From Streptomyces sp. AC550_RSS872 (GTDB lineage Bacteria; Actinomycetota; Actinomycetes; Streptomycetales; Streptomycetaceae), in contig NZ_JAGMUL010000010.1 of assembly GCF_019049285.1 (NCBI RefSeq), positions 1-62,178 on the forward strand: DNA of 62,178 nt, written 5' to 3'. Position 1 is the first letter of the stretch; each line of letters begins with the position of its first letter. Below, piece after piece: positions 62,171 to 62,178 of the stretch. The position numbers were made by a program, and so were the translations under genes. The notes under the pieces were generated by a model, which did no database searches, was not told the origin of the DNA, and was given only the letters and a program-made list of their open reading frames with translations.

Positions 62171-62178
62171 GTTCTGGA

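Overview
The window is chromosomal DNA from a high-GC actinomycete, most likely a Streptomyces. Codon third positions are overwhelmingly G or C, GTG starts and ATGA/GTGA overlaps are common, TTA codons are rare, and the regulators are gamma-butyrolactone type. Almost all of it is specialised metabolism. I found no tRNA, rRNA, CRISPR array or insertion sequence.

Positions 1-14,700 are the right part of a polyketide cluster, all on the + strand: the 3' end of a modular PKS with a decayed reductive loop, an acyl-CoA/AMP ligase, a luciferase-like monooxygenase, a type II thioesterase with a Cys nucleophile, a P450, a 14-TM exporter, an alpha/beta-hydrolase whose nucleophile is Ala, a diacylglycerol/sphingosine-kinase-like protein, a SnoaL-like protein and an MmgE/PrpD-family protein. 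Strong hairpins and two sets of 11-bp-phased heptamer repeats (SARP-like) divide it into transcription units.

Positions 14,700-19,500 are a signalling cassette: two TetR/ArpA-like receptors (- strand), an AfsA-type butenolide synthase, an acyl-CoA-dehydrogenase-fold flavoprotein and a HAD phosphatase. The content resembles the methylenomycin furan (mmfR/mmfL/mmfH/mmfP/mmyR) system. A perfect 10+4+10 palindrome lies between tetR and afsA, and a 9+2+9 palindrome lies between the second tetR and the flavoprotein gene.

Positions 19,500-61,005 are a non-ribosomal peptide operon on the + strand with nearly every junction overlapping: a Cys-type acyltransferase/thioesterase, a stand-alone A-PCP (Val-like code), a P450, two giant NRPSs (4,666 and 5,983 residues, nine modules), a type II thioesterase, a crotonyl-CoA carboxylase/reductase-like enzyme, an alpha-methylacyl-CoA racemase-like enzyme, another P450, MbtH and a decayed PanD-like gene, closed by a 13-bp hairpin. 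Reading the A-domain pockets gives acyl-Phe-Thr-Asn-D-X-Ser-(N-Me)Gly-[trans-loaded residue]-D-X-(Val-like), released by a C-terminal TE. Module 7 has lost almost its whole adenylation domain but keeps C and PCP. The stand-alone A-PCP, the adjacent P450 and the Cys-nucleophile acyltransferase therefore look like a trans-supply route that makes a (probably beta-hydroxylated) valine and shuttles it to that module. I consider this the most interesting system in the window.

Positions 61,006-62,178 hold AT-richer spacer, strong terminators, a small Cys-rich protein and a truncated SnoaL-like gene on the - strand, probably outside the cluster. Whether the PKS and NRPS parts make one product (the PKS and ligase supplying the acyl cap) or are two adjacent clusters cannot be decided from sequence alone.
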